DNA from: a candidate division KSB1 bacterium
GTDB lineage: Bacteria > Zhuqueibacterota > Zhuqueibacteria > Zhuqueibacterales > Zhuqueibacteraceae
Length of the DNA stretch: 64,000 bases
NCBI GenBank assembly: GCA_034506175.1
Contig: JAPDQB010000025.1
Coordinates: forward strand, 1-64,000
Direction of reading: 5' to 3'
Shown: positions 8,629-16,441 of the stretch, piece after piece
Numbering within the stretch: the stretch's first letter is position 1
Layout of the letters: every line of letters starts with the position of its first letter
The notes under the pieces: generated by a model
What the model saw: the letters and a program-made list of their open reading frames with translations, nothing else
Told to the model about the DNA's origin: nothing
Database searches by the model: none
Made by a program: the position numbers and the translations under genes

Positions 8629-9003
8629 ATGAGAACCATCATTTCCATCTTCGTGCTGCTTATTGCCGCCAGCTTGCTGTTCGCCACAAGCGACAAAGAA
8701 AAAAAGACCGCGACCAAACTCGAGTTGAAAATTTCCGGCATGACTTGCGCCGATTGCGCGTCGCATGTCGAGAAAGCCATTCGCCGTGACAAGAACGTTG
8801 CGGAGGCGCAAGTCAACTGGAAGGAAGGTCTCGCCGTCGTCCAATTCAAAGAGAAAGTCGAGGCCAACGCCAGCCTGCCGCTGTTTGCGGAATTGAAGAA
8901 AGCCGGTTACACGTTGGAAGAAATCAAGGACGAAAGCGGCGCGCGATGGTCGATCAAGATGACCTGTTGCGGCCCGAACGTGTGCAAAATCGGCGAAAAG
9001 TAA
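8629..9003 (+). CDS. Secreted heavy-metal-associated (HMA) domain protein, MerP-like
   Basis: 124 residues. A signal peptide (MRTIISIFVLLIAASLLF) is followed by one ferredoxin-like HMA domain with the metal-binding motif GMTCADCAS at about 38-46. A C-terminal extension carries a second Cys cluster (MTCCGPNVCKIGEK). A periplasmic metal scavenger that could hand ions to the MerTP-type transporter encoded at 9546. A good GGAG ribosome site lies upstream of ATG 8629. Confidence 0.88.
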   Translation: MRTIISIFVLLIAASLLFATSDKEKKTATKLELKISGMTCADCASHVEKAIRRDKNVAEAQVNWKEGLAVVQFKEKVEANASLPLFAELKKAGYTLEEIKDESGARWSIKMTCCGPNVCKIGEK

Positions 9004-9061
9004 ATCAGGCAAAGATGGCGCAGCAATTTTTTAGTTCAGTTGTCAAAGAACTGCGATCATG

Positions 9062-9101
9062 GGATGAATGCCGACCCGCAAATTTCGTTTGGCGTTCATC
9101 C
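9062..9101. promoter_or_regulatory. Inverted repeat upstream of the ArsR-type regulator gene
   Basis: Arms GGATGAATGCC (9062-9072) and GGCGTTCATCC (9091-9101) pair with one mismatch around an 18-base spacer, 37 bases ahead of the arsR-type start. It could be an operator, an attenuating hairpin or the 3' end of the upstream transcript; no T-run follows, so a standard terminator is unlikely. Confidence 0.4.
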
Positions 9102-9137
9102 TTCCACAACAGGTTTTGAAATGAAACCGGATGACCC

Positions 9138-9542
9138 ATGAAAAAAATCTACGTCGAAGGAAAACTTTGCATCGGCCCGAATTTCTCCAAAGCCGAATTT
9201 ACTTTGATCAAACGCAATCTCGCCAACCAAAAAGGCTTGGAAACTTTGGCCGATTCGCTGGCTGTGGCAGGCAATAGCCAGCGCTTGAAAATTTTGTACC
9301 TGTTGCACGCGCATCATGAGATGTGCGTTTGCGACTTGGCCGAAGTGTTGGAATTGACCGACTCTGCGGCTTCGCAGCATTTGCGCAAGCTCAAAGATAA
9401 AAATCTGGTCAAAACTCGTCGCGACGGCCAAACCATTTTTTATTCACTTGTGCAAAATGTTTTTACTTCCAACCTGGAAGACATGTTTGTGCAAGATGAA
9501 ACCAAAGAACAACATGCTTTTGTTTTGAATGAAAGGAGTTAA
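9138..9542 (+). CDS. ArsR/SmtB-family metal-sensing repressor
   Basis: 134 residues, winged helix-turn-helix. The alpha-3 metal site motif MCVCDLAEVLEL (ELCVCDL-type) is present, followed by recognition helix SAASQHLRKLKDKNLVKTRR and wing DGQTIFYSL. Such proteins release DNA when As, Cd, Pb, Zn or Hg binds the Cys-x-Cys. An N-terminal extension of about 30 residues (with one Cys, KLCIGP) precedes the core. It sits 3 bases before the MerTP gene, so it probably autoregulates this operon. Confidence 0.92.
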   Translation: MKKIYVEGKLCIGPNFSKAEFTLIKRNLANQKGLETLADSLAVAGNSQRLKILYLLHAHHEMCVCDLAEVLELTDSAASQHLRKLKDKNLVKTRRDGQTIFYSLVQNVFTSNLEDMFVQDETKEQHAFVLNERS

Positions 9543-9545
9543 TCT

Positions 9546-10136
9546 ATGCAAAAAACCACTTTATCAACTGTTGGAAGTGTTGTGACCGCAATTGTTGCTT
9601 CACTTTGTTGTATTGGGCCGGCAGTTTTGGCGATTGTCGGCGCTGGAAGCCTCGGTGCTTTTGCCGCCTTTGAAAAATATCGTCTCTATTTCATCGGGAT
9701 AACCGCCGTCTTGCTCGGTGCGGCGTTTTATCTCACCTACCGCAAGCGCGAGGTGAAATGCGAAGATGGCTCGTGCAAAATAGAAGGCGCGGGCAAATGG
9801 AACAAGCTCGGCGTGTGGAGCGCGACGATTATTGCTGTTCTTGCCATTTCGTATCCCTATCTCGCGGCAAAGCCTTCTGCCACGACCAATGCCGCTTTCA
9901 CGCCCAAAGCGACTGTGGTGTTGGAAGTCAAAGGCATGACGTGCACCGCGTGCGCTTCGCATATTCAAACCGCGCTTTCCGGCGTCAAGGGCGTGCATTC
10001 GGCCAGCGTCACCTACGAAACCGGCAAAGCCGTCATCGCTTATGACTCTGCACTGGTGCAACCGAATGCCCTGATCAAACAAGTTGAAGAAACCGGTTAT
10101 TCGGCAACACTTGCGCCGGAAAACAAAGGAGAGTGA
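9546..10136 (+). CDS. MerTP-type metal importer (MerT membrane part fused to HMA domain)
   Basis: 196 residues. TM1 carries the MerT cysteine pair (VASLCCIGPAVL). Two more hydrophobic segments follow (LYFIGITAVLLGAAFYL and VWSATIIAVLAISYPYL) with a cytosolic CEDGSCKI loop between them. A C-terminal HMA domain has GMTCTACAS at about 136-144. The MerT-MerP fusion imports Hg(II) for reduction in classical mer systems. No merA is present here, so the transported metal may instead be copper or another soft metal delivered to the CopZ-type protein encoded next. Start is 3 bases after the arsR stop, with AAAGGAG as ribosome site. Confidence 0.88.
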   Translation: MQKTTLSTVGSVVTAIVASLCCIGPAVLAIVGAGSLGAFAAFEKYRLYFIGITAVLLGAAFYLTYRKREVKCEDGSCKIEGAGKWNKLGVWSATIIAVLAISYPYLAAKPSATTNAAFTPKATVVLEVKGMTCTACASHIQTALSGVKGVHSASVTYETGKAVIAYDSALVQPNALIKQVEETGYSATLAPENKGE

Positions 10137-10137
10137 T

Positions 10138-10668
10138 ATGAGTTCCTGTTGCGCGCAACCCATCGAAGTGATTGCCGCTGACCAACACAAAAGCGGTGAA
10201 GATTGCTGTCTCGTCACCGAGAAAATGCCCGCGCCGGCGAGAGCGGCATGTCCCGTTTCCGGAACGCTTTCGCGCAAGATTCAAAGACGAACGCTGGAAC
10301 ATTTGCTGAAACCGGAGAAGCTTGGTTCCCTGCGCCATGTGCAATATTACTACTGCAAGGAATCCGCCTGCAACGTGGTTTATTTCTCCAACGAGAATGT
10401 GCCTTTCTTTACGACTGATGAGGTTGCGGTAAAAGTGTTTGTCAAAGATCAGGGTGACGACGTTCCTGTTTGCTACTGCTTCAATTGGACACGTGCTCGT
10501 ATCAAACAGGAGATTAGAGAAACTAAAAAATCGACCGCTGCCATAGAAATCGCGCGCGAAATCAAAGCCGGCAACTGCGCGTGCGACATTAAAAATCCCA
10601 AAGGGGAATGCTGCCTTGGCGATGTCAATACGTTTGTCAAAGATGCGACATCGGCGGCAACGGCATGA
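10138..10668 (+). CDS. CopZ-N-type Zn/[2Fe-2S] metallochaperone
   Basis: 176 residues from ATG 10138, one base after the MerTP stop. Very Cys-rich: SSCCAQP, GEDCCL, AACPVSG, YYCKESACNVVYFS, VCYCFNW and, at the end, NCACDIKNPKGECCLGDVN. The order and spacing match the N-terminal zinc- and iron-sulfur-binding domain of Archaeoglobus CopZ, here without a fused HMA domain. The HMA function is supplied by the MerTP C-terminus and the secreted HMA protein. Likely a cytosolic, redox-active metal acceptor. Last gene of the plus-strand run; it converges on the methyltransferase gene. Confidence 0.82.
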   Translation: MSSCCAQPIEVIAADQHKSGEDCCLVTEKMPAPARAACPVSGTLSRKIQRRTLEHLLKPEKLGSLRHVQYYYCKESACNVVYFSNENVPFFTTDEVAVKVFVKDQGDDVPVCYCFNWTRARIKQEIRETKKSTAAIEIAREIKAGNCACDIKNPKGECCLGDVNTFVKDATSAATA

Positions 10669-10716
10669 ATGTTCATTAACAACGCCACGAGACGCTCCCT
10701 ATCGATATACGCTTCC

Positions 10717-11319
10717 TTAAAGCCAACGACGTGTTCGGTTACAATATTTTTGATAACCTTCACCGTGTGCTTGACGAAGATATTCTTCTTCAAGCCGAAC
10801 CTGGATTTGCATCGACGCTTCGCCGAGGACGAGTGTTGTCAAAGTCACGGCATTGGGCAAGAGGAGAAAAAATCCGAGCAAGGTGACGCGCATGCCGAGG
10901 AAAATTGGATTGCGCGATATTCCAAAAACACCGTGCGTAATCAACGCGGTTTTGGTGTTCGCGTCGATGCCGATGCGCCAGGAGTTACCCATTTGCGCTT
11001 GCGCGAGCAGCGTCCAAATCAATGAAGCGGCCAGCAACAATAAACCGGCGTATTTTAGCATGGGTTGATCAAGCCAAATGATTGGCGTCAAATACTCATA
11101 AGTTCTATTCGAAGCGGTGTGAAGAATGACGACGACAACAATTGCGGCCATCGTCACGCGAAAGAGCATGCCGACATAATCATGCACATTATCAGCTTTG
11201 CCGAGCACGTAGGGATTGACGCCGGTTCTTTTCCAAACTAAAAACGAGCGCCAGAAAAATGCGAACGTGAGATAGACGATCAGATAAATCGGAAGCACGT
11301 ATCGCAGAATTGCGTCCAT
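10717..11319 (-). CDS. Isoprenylcysteine carboxyl methyltransferase-like membrane methyltransferase
   Basis: 200 residues, about four to five TM segments, with the ICMT/PEMT-type C-terminal signature: LITHGVFGISRNPIFLGM (SAM-binding G-xxRNPxYLG-like) and EEEYLRQAHGEGYQKYCNRTRRWL. Start at 11319 has GAGGTGA seven bases upstream; the longer frame to 11346 overlaps the adaptor gene. It follows the adaptor stop by 7 bases, so is co-expressed with an efflux operon. The substrate is unknown. Family members in metal loci are common but uncharacterised. Confidence 0.82.
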   Translation of the reverse strand: MDAILRYVLPIYLIVYLTFAFFWRSFLVWKRTGVNPYVLGKADNVHDYVGMLFRVTMAAIVVVVILHTASNRTYEYLTPIIWLDQPMLKYAGLLLLAASLIWTLLAQAQMGNSWRIGIDANTKTALITHGVFGISRNPIFLGMRVTLLGFFLLLPNAVTLTTLVLGEASMQIQVRLEEEYLRQAHGEGYQKYCNRTRRWL

Positions 11320-11326
11320 ATTCACC

Positions 11327-12430
11327 TCAATGATGTTCTTCGCCAAACGTTTCCTTGGCCAGCTCCGATTTCAAAAAGAAGCCACCGCGAGTCACGATGC
11401 GTTCGCCCGTTGCGAGGCCGTCGAGCACTTCAACAAACTCGCGTGTCTCCACGCCGGTGCGCACTTCGCGTTTTTCAAAAGTTGAATCATTGCGCGCGAC
11501 GAAAACGAAATGTTTTTCGGTTTCACCGAGCATGGCGCTGGCCGGAACTTTGATGGTGTTGCCGCCAAGCTCCGTCGTGAGATGAACGCTGGCAAACATT
11601 TCCGGCTTGAGCTTGCCGCTCGGATTTTGCACTTCAAGGCGTGCCTTCACCGTGCGGGTTTGTGCATCGACCACGTCGAAAATCTCCGTCACCGTCGCGG
11701 CAAACATTTCGCGCGGATAGGGCGTGACTTCGACTTGCGCCTTCATGCCTTTGTGAATACGCGGCAAATCCTGCTCGTAAATATCCGCGAGAATCCACAA
11801 CCTCGAGAGATCGGCGATTTCAAACAAATGCGCGCCCAGCTCGACGAATTGGCCTTGCACGACTTCAGCGCTGAGCACCGCGCCGCTGAATGGCGCGCGC
11901 ACCGGCAGAAAGCCCATTGGCTCTTTGCTCGTTTCCAATTGCTGCAAATCCGCCTCGCTCAATCCGGCGACTTCCAATTTTCTGCGCGCCGAGAGCAAAA
12001 TGGTTTTTGCCGTCGATTGATCGGCGCTTTCATTGCCGAAGCGTTGCGTGCGTTCGATCGCCTGCAAATATTCCATCTGCATCGAGAGAAATTCCTGGCT
12101 GAAAATCTGCGCCAGCGTTTCTCCCGCGGCGACGCGATCGCCGGCAAACGCCGAAACTTTTTCCACGCGGCCGGCGAGACGCGCGGTGATGGCCGCGCGG
12201 CGGCGCTCATTGAGCATCACTTTTCCGGGCAACGTCAGCGGAATCGGCACGGAGCTTTCTTTCACTTCAGCGGTTTCGAGATGAATGTGAAAAAGCTGGT
12301 GCTTGGTCAAAGTCACGATAGTGGCATTGGCCTCGTGATTCTCAGCAGCCTCGTGAAGGTGCTCGTCGGTTTGTGGTTTTGTGCAAGCGACGAACGCACC
12401 AGCGACGAAGAGTAAAACGTATTTGTTCAT
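11327..12430 (-). CDS. CusB/CzcB-type efflux periplasmic adaptor lipoprotein
   Basis: 367 residues with a lipobox (GAFVAC). A His-rich N-terminal part (TDEHLHEAAENHEAN, then HQLFHIHLE) resembles metal-binding CzcB N-termini. Then a lipoyl half (AARLAGRVEKVSAFAGDRV), an alpha-hairpin, the second half (PVRAPFSGAVLSAEVVQGQF) and beta-barrel/membrane-proximal domains. It ends with His-His. Lies between a TolC gene and the methyltransferase gene; no pump gene is adjacent. It may dock onto the CzcA-type pump encoded at 2771-5962 or one elsewhere. Confidence 0.92.
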   Translation of the reverse strand: MNKYVLLFVAGAFVACTKPQTDEHLHEAAENHEANATIVTLTKHQLFHIHLETAEVKESSVPIPLTLPGKVMLNERRRAAITARLAGRVEKVSAFAGDRVAAGETLAQIFSQEFLSMQMEYLQAIERTQRFGNESADQSTAKTILLSARRKLEVAGLSEADLQQLETSKEPMGFLPVRAPFSGAVLSAEVVQGQFVELGAHLFEIADLSRLWILADIYEQDLPRIHKGMKAQVEVTPYPREMFAATVTEIFDVVDAQTRTVKARLEVQNPSGKLKPEMFASVHLTTELGGNTIKVPASAMLGETEKHFVFVARNDSTFEKREVRTGVETREFVEVLDGLATGERIVTRGGFFLKSELAKETFGEEHH

Positions 12431-12450
12431 GTTTGATTCCTTGAGAAGAT

Positions 12451-12519
12451 GTTTGTAGTAGACCCTTTAGGGTCAAAGGATGTGTTGAGCCATGTGTGCC
12501 TGAAGGCACTACTACGAAC
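12451..12519. repeat. Composite palindromic repeat, GTAGTAG family (full copy)
   Basis: Outer inverted repeat GTTTGTAGTAG (12451-12461) and CTACTACGAAC (12509-12519) encloses two small hairpins, GACCC-TTTA-GGGTC and GTGCC-TGAA-GGCAC. It fills the gap between the TolC stop (12521) and the adaptor start (12430). A half copy is at 191-214 beside the other efflux operon. Confidence 0.65.
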
Positions 12520-12520
12520 T

Positions 12521-13789
12521 TCATTCATTTTCACCGATCGCTTCCAAATCAGCGCGGGCAGCGAGGTAATTGAAAAGCACGCGGCTCTTTTCCAAGCGCG
12601 CTTGCCGCGCGGTGCGATAGATGTCCAGCAAATCCGTGAGTGAAAGCTGGCCGGACTGATATGCCGTCACCGCCGCATTCACGGCGTTTTGGGATTCCGG
12701 CAGCACGACGTTGCGAAATTCCAAAACTTGTTTTTCCGCTGTTTCAACCGCTGCAAATGCGACTTCAAAATTGTGGCGCATACGCTGCTCAAAATAAGCC
12801 AATCGCGTCTCTGCCGCGGCCAATTCAGCCTGCGCAATTTGCACTTCGCCTTTTGGCGCGGCGCGAGTGAACAAAGGCAAACTGATGCTGGCTTCAATGC
12901 CAAAAGCATTCACGGTTTCACCTTCCGGTTGCATCGCGGTAAACGGCGGATTCTCTGCGACCCGTTGAAACGATGCGCCGAAGGAAAAATCCGGACGGCC
13001 GACAAGCCGTGCCAATTGCAACGCGCGGCGCTGACGCTCAACCGCCGTGACAAAAATTTGACGCAGGTTGGATTGCTGTACAACAAAGGCAAATACCGAA
13101 TCGCGCGGCAAAGTCAAGGGCGTATAAGCCAATGAATCACTCAACTGCAACGGCTGAGGGCTTTGGCGACCAAGCAAAAGATTGAGCCTTGTCAACGCCG
13201 CAACTTGTTCCTGCTGCACAGCGGCCAGCTCGCTGCGGCCGCGTCCCAGCTCGATTCGGCTGCGCACGACATCGACATAGCTTGCGGCCCCGCTTTGATA
13301 GCGTTCGGTGAGCAACCGTTGCAAGTCATCGAGAAGCTGCACGGCAAATCGTTGGCTCGTAAAGTTTTCCTTGGCCAGAAGATTTTCGTAATAGCGTTTC
13401 TTGACTTCTGCCGTGAGCAAGGCACGCAACCGCGCCAGTTGCAATTCGGCAATTTGGCGGCCGGCAAGCGCTACGGCTTTGCGGTTACTGCGCTTGCCGG
13501 GAAATTCGAAGCTCTGGCTCAGGCCGATTTCGATTTCATCTTGCTCGCTGAAATCGAAGTTGATTTCATTGACGCGCGAAAAAATCTCGGCGGGCGGCAG
13601 CGCTCCGGCCAGCACGCTCTGCCCTTGCGCCGCAGCAATTTCCTGCTGCGCGAGCGCAAGTTGAGGATTCTGACGCAAAGCCAAGTCAACGGCTTCCTGC
13701 AAAGACAGTTTCTCCTGTGCGCCGCTCTTGTTGATCAAAAATAGAAATGCAAACAGCACGGCCATGCAGGAATGCAAAAATGGAGACAC
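12521..13789 (-). CDS. TolC-family outer-membrane efflux channel (second copy)
   Basis: 422 residues from a GTG at 13789, which has AAAGGAA seven bases upstream and yields a good signal peptide (CMAVLFAFLFLINKSGA); ATG 13765 is an alternative. OEP hallmarks: LSLQEAVDLALRQNPQL at the mature N-terminus and AAVTAYQSGQLSLTDLLDIY near the C-terminus, as in CusC/CzcC. Only distant similarity to the TolC at 1326-2582, so not a recent duplicate. Second gene of a pump-less efflux operon. Confidence 0.92.
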   Translation of the reverse strand: MSPFLHSCMAVLFAFLFLINKSGAQEKLSLQEAVDLALRQNPQLALAQQEIAAAQGQSVLAGALPPAEIFSRVNEINFDFSEQDEIEIGLSQSFEFPGKRSNRKAVALAGRQIAELQLARLRALLTAEVKKRYYENLLAKENFTSQRFAVQLLDDLQRLLTERYQSGAASYVDVVRSRIELGRGRSELAAVQQEQVAALTRLNLLLGRQSPQPLQLSDSLAYTPLTLPRDSVFAFVVQQSNLRQIFVTAVERQRRALQLARLVGRPDFSFGASFQRVAENPPFTAMQPEGETVNAFGIEASISLPLFTRAAPKGEVQIAQAELAAAETRLAYFEQRMRHNFEVAFAAVETAEKQVLEFRNVVLPESQNAVNAAVTAYQSGQLSLTDLLDIYRTARQARLEKSRVLFNYLAARADLEAIGENE

Positions 13790-13856
13790 GTTCGGGTTCC
13801 TTTCATAGTCAGAACAGAATTCTACAAGCAAGGGAAAGAAAATCGTGAGAAGGAAA

Positions 13857-14204
13857 TCAAGCCAAAGGAGGGTGGTCGATGTTACGGAGGGGTTCTAAAA
13901 AGAAATGCAATTCTTCACCGACACGAAGAGGCGTCGCAACGAGCAAGGTGGCGCCAAGCGTTATTTTGGGCGAATCTATCAAGAGATGACAAAAGCATTG
14001 GCAGGAGTTGCTGTTTTCATCATCGGATGGCGAGATCGGCGTCGTATGTTTGGATAACAAGCAGCAAACCAACGTCACGCAATTTTCGCCGGAGCTGCCT
14101 TGCAGGCAATCCACATCGCCGCAGAAAAACAAACCGATGATTTGTAGTAACAACGCGGACTTGGCGAGTGGGTTAAAAAATTTTTGTGAAGCGGCAAAAT
14201 GCAT
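13857..14204 (-). CDS. Small Cys/His-rich membrane-anchored protein of a metal-efflux operon
   Basis: 115 residues from ATG 14204 (a TTG at 14222 is also possible). An N-terminal hydrophobic segment (FNPLAKSALLLQIIGLFFC) is followed by scattered cysteines (CGDVDC, ENC, VCC) and a compact SCQCFCH motif, then a beta-rich tail. The layout resembles short Cys-rich proteins encoded ahead of CusABC-type operons in Bacteroidota (for example DUF6660-like), but I cannot confirm homology. Its stop lies 67 bases ahead of the TolC start in the same direction. Possible periplasmic metal binder. Confidence 0.55.
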   Translation of the reverse strand: MHFAASQKFFNPLAKSALLLQIIGLFFCGDVDCLQGSSGENCVTLVCCLLSKHTTPISPSDDENSNSCQCFCHLLIDSPKITLGATLLVATPLRVGEELHFFLEPLRNIDHPPLA

Positions 14205-14247
14205 AAAAATAAAGAATGTCAAACCCGCCGGAATCTTAAAACACGGC

Positions 14248-14274
14248 CGCTTGCCGGGCCGCCTTCTGCAAGCG
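14248..14274 (-). terminator. Possible terminator downstream of the DksA-like gene
   Basis: CGCTTGC (14248-14254) and GCAAGCG (14268-14274) can pair. On the minus strand the stem is followed by CCGTGTTTT, a weak U-tract. It is 26 bases past the stop codon at 14300. Confidence 0.35.
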
Positions 14275-14299
14275 CCCGGAACAATCTGTTGAAAATAAG

Positions 14300-14686
14300 T
14301 TAAAGCAAAGGTGAGATGGGAGGTTCTTCAATGAACTCTTGACGGTCCTCATTTTGCTTTTGGCAATCGAGACAGCGTAAAGAACTGGGCATGGCCTCCA
14401 GGCGCGGCTCCGCGATGTCATTGCCGCAATCCACGCATTTGCCGTACGTGCCTTCGTCAATGCGTTTGAGCGACTCGTTGATATCCGCCAGTTCTTCGGT
14501 ATCCATCGTCAACAAGCCCGAGATGTATTCGCGATCTTTATCGAGCCGCGAAGCCTCTTCGAACTCCGCGCTGCGCGACGAGGTGGCACTTTCGATTTCC
14601 ACTTCGTGATGCGTTAAAGACGCCACAATGCGGTCACGCTCTTCTAAAAGCTTTTTCTTGAAATAATTCAGTTTTTTCTGGTCCAT
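14300..14686 (-). CDS. DksA/TraR-family zinc-finger protein
   Basis: 128 residues from ATG 14686, with GAGGA nine bases upstream; the longer frame to 14773 lacks support. Coiled-coil N-terminal half (KKLNYFKKKLLEERDRIVASL), then acidic residues in the loop and a C4 zinc finger: YGKCVDCGNDI ... LRCLDCQKQ. DksA homologues bind in the RNA polymerase secondary channel and tune stringent-response transcription; many short ones in this phylum are of unknown role. Downstream of the htrA-type gene in the same direction, separated by 98 bases. Confidence 0.9.
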   Translation of the reverse strand: MDQKKLNYFKKKLLEERDRIVASLTHHEVEIESATSSRSAEFEEASRLDKDREYISGLLTMDTEELADINESLKRIDEGTYGKCVDCGNDIAEPRLEAMPSSLRCLDCQKQNEDRQEFIEEPPISPLL

Positions 14687-14784
14687 GTACGAATTTCCTC
14701 GAAATAGTTCGTGGAGAACGCCTGAAGCAAAGCGCATCGCAAATCGAGCCGGGCATGGCAGGCCTCCGCTCAAAACGCGCCAAT

Positions 14785-16347
14785 TTACTCATTTTCCAAT
14801 TTCAAAGCAACAAAAAATTTGTTTTCACCGCGCACAATCCGCAGCAGCACGGTATCGCCGGGCTTCAACGCACCGGCAATTCGATTAAACTCCCGAACGC
14901 TGCGGACGGTTTCACGATTCACCTCGGAAATCACGTCCCCGACTTGCACGCCCTCTTTTTCGGCGACGCTGCCTTCCTGCACGTCCATCACCACGACCCC
15001 TGTCGATGATTCGAGCTTAATATCAAATTCACGTGCCAGTTCCGCGGTCAAATTGGCGACCTCCAGGCCGAGCCGGTTCGCGCCGCTGCCGGACGAAGTC
15101 AGGCGCGGTGCTTTGTCATCATCAGGGCGCTCGCCGAGCGCAACCATCAAAGTTTTCTCCCGACCGTCACGCACGAGCTTGACGGCGACACGCGCGCCGG
15201 GCTTATACGTGGCGATGAGATGCATCAACTGATTGCTGTCAAAAATTTTCTTGCCGTCAAACGCAATGATGAAATCGCCATCTTTCAAACCGGCCTTTTC
15301 CGCCGGGGAATCAGCCGTCACATCGCTCACCAAAGCCCCCTCGGCCGAGGGCAGGCCAAGCTCTTTGACCATGCTTTCATTGGCCGTTTGGATATAAACG
15401 CCGAGCCAGCCGCGCACCACTTTGCCGCTGGCAATGAGCTGCTCCATGATCTGCTTTGCCAGATTGATCGGAATGGCGAATCCGATGCCAAGGTTGCCGC
15501 CGCTCCAACTGTTGGCTACGATCGCTGTGTTGATGCCGACCAGCTCGCCGCGCAAATTCACCAGCGCGCCGCCACTGTTGCCGGGGTTGATCGCCGCATC
15601 AGTTTGAATGAAATCTTCATAATCAATATCGCCGATGCCGACGCGGTTGCGGCCTTTACCGCTCACGATGCCGGCCGTCACCGAATGCTGCAATTGCAGC
15701 GAAAACGGGTTGCCGATCGCCAACACCCACTCGCCGACCTCGAGATCATCGGAATTGCCCAGCTTCACCACCGGCAAATTTTTTTCGCTGATTTTGATGA
15801 CGGCCAAATCAGTTTTGGGATCGTTGCCGATGACCCTGGCTTTGTACTCTTTGCGATCCACCAAAACCGCTATTTCCTCCGCTTCACGAATGACGTGATT
15901 GTTGGTCAAAATATATCCGTCTGCGCTGATAATGACGCCGGAACCCAATCCTTCCTGGCGCTGCTCGCGTTGATTGCGATGCCACTCCCGAAACTGACGG
16001 CCAAAACCTTCCGGGCGCAGCCAGTCTTCGCGGAAAAATTCCGAGAACGGGTTACGGCTGCGCACCATTTTCGTGCTTGTTACGCTGACCACTGTCGGCA
16101 TGACGCGTTGAGCCACTTCGACAAACGCCTTACCCGTGTTGAAGAGATCGTGACCAGAACTGGCAGCAGGGTTGGTCTCGCTCGCTCGCGGGAGGGGTTT
16201 ATCCTCGAGGAGTTTGGCGGGGATGATGGTGGGTTCGGCAATGCCGGTTTTTGTCCAGTTGAAATTCGAGGCGATGCCCAAGCCCAAAATAACACCCACT
16301 AGCAGCGTGGTGGCGATGAGAAGCCAAATTTTTCGTTTCACGATCAT
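14785..16347 (-). CDS. HtrA/DegP-type periplasmic serine protease (Do family)
   Basis: 520 residues from ATG 16347, preceded by GGAGGG at seven bases. An N-terminal signal anchor (IWLLIATTLLVGVILGLGI) is followed by a trypsin-like domain with His151 (TNNHVI), Asp180 (KTDLAVI) and Ser258 (NPGNSGGAL), then two PDZ domains (GWLGVYIQTAN..., and a C-terminal one around GVVVMDVQEGSVAEKEGVQVGD). It degrades or refolds misfolded envelope proteins. The Arg/Glu-rich LA loop (FREWHRNQREQRQE) is typical. Between a DnaJ-like gene and a DksA-like gene on the same strand, a stress-related neighbourhood. Confidence 0.95.
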   Translation of the reverse strand: MIVKRKIWLLIATTLLVGVILGLGIASNFNWTKTGIAEPTIIPAKLLEDKPLPRASETNPAASSGHDLFNTGKAFVEVAQRVMPTVVSVTSTKMVRSRNPFSEFFREDWLRPEGFGRQFREWHRNQREQRQEGLGSGVIISADGYILTNNHVIREAEEIAVLVDRKEYKARVIGNDPKTDLAVIKISEKNLPVVKLGNSDDLEVGEWVLAIGNPFSLQLQHSVTAGIVSGKGRNRVGIGDIDYEDFIQTDAAINPGNSGGALVNLRGELVGINTAIVANSWSGGNLGIGFAIPINLAKQIMEQLIASGKVVRGWLGVYIQTANESMVKELGLPSAEGALVSDVTADSPAEKAGLKDGDFIIAFDGKKIFDSNQLMHLIATYKPGARVAVKLVRDGREKTLMVALGERPDDDKAPRLTSSGSGANRLGLEVANLTAELAREFDIKLESSTGVVVMDVQEGSVAEKEGVQVGDVISEVNRETVRSVREFNRIAGALKPGDTVLLRIVRGENKFFVALKLENE

Positions 16348-16441
16348 AAAACAACCCTCCTGCAATGGAAAACTTTCTCATGAGAAGTCTTTGTGTAAAA
16401 TGGAATGCACAAAACCCAATTTACGCCCTGCGCTTTACTCC

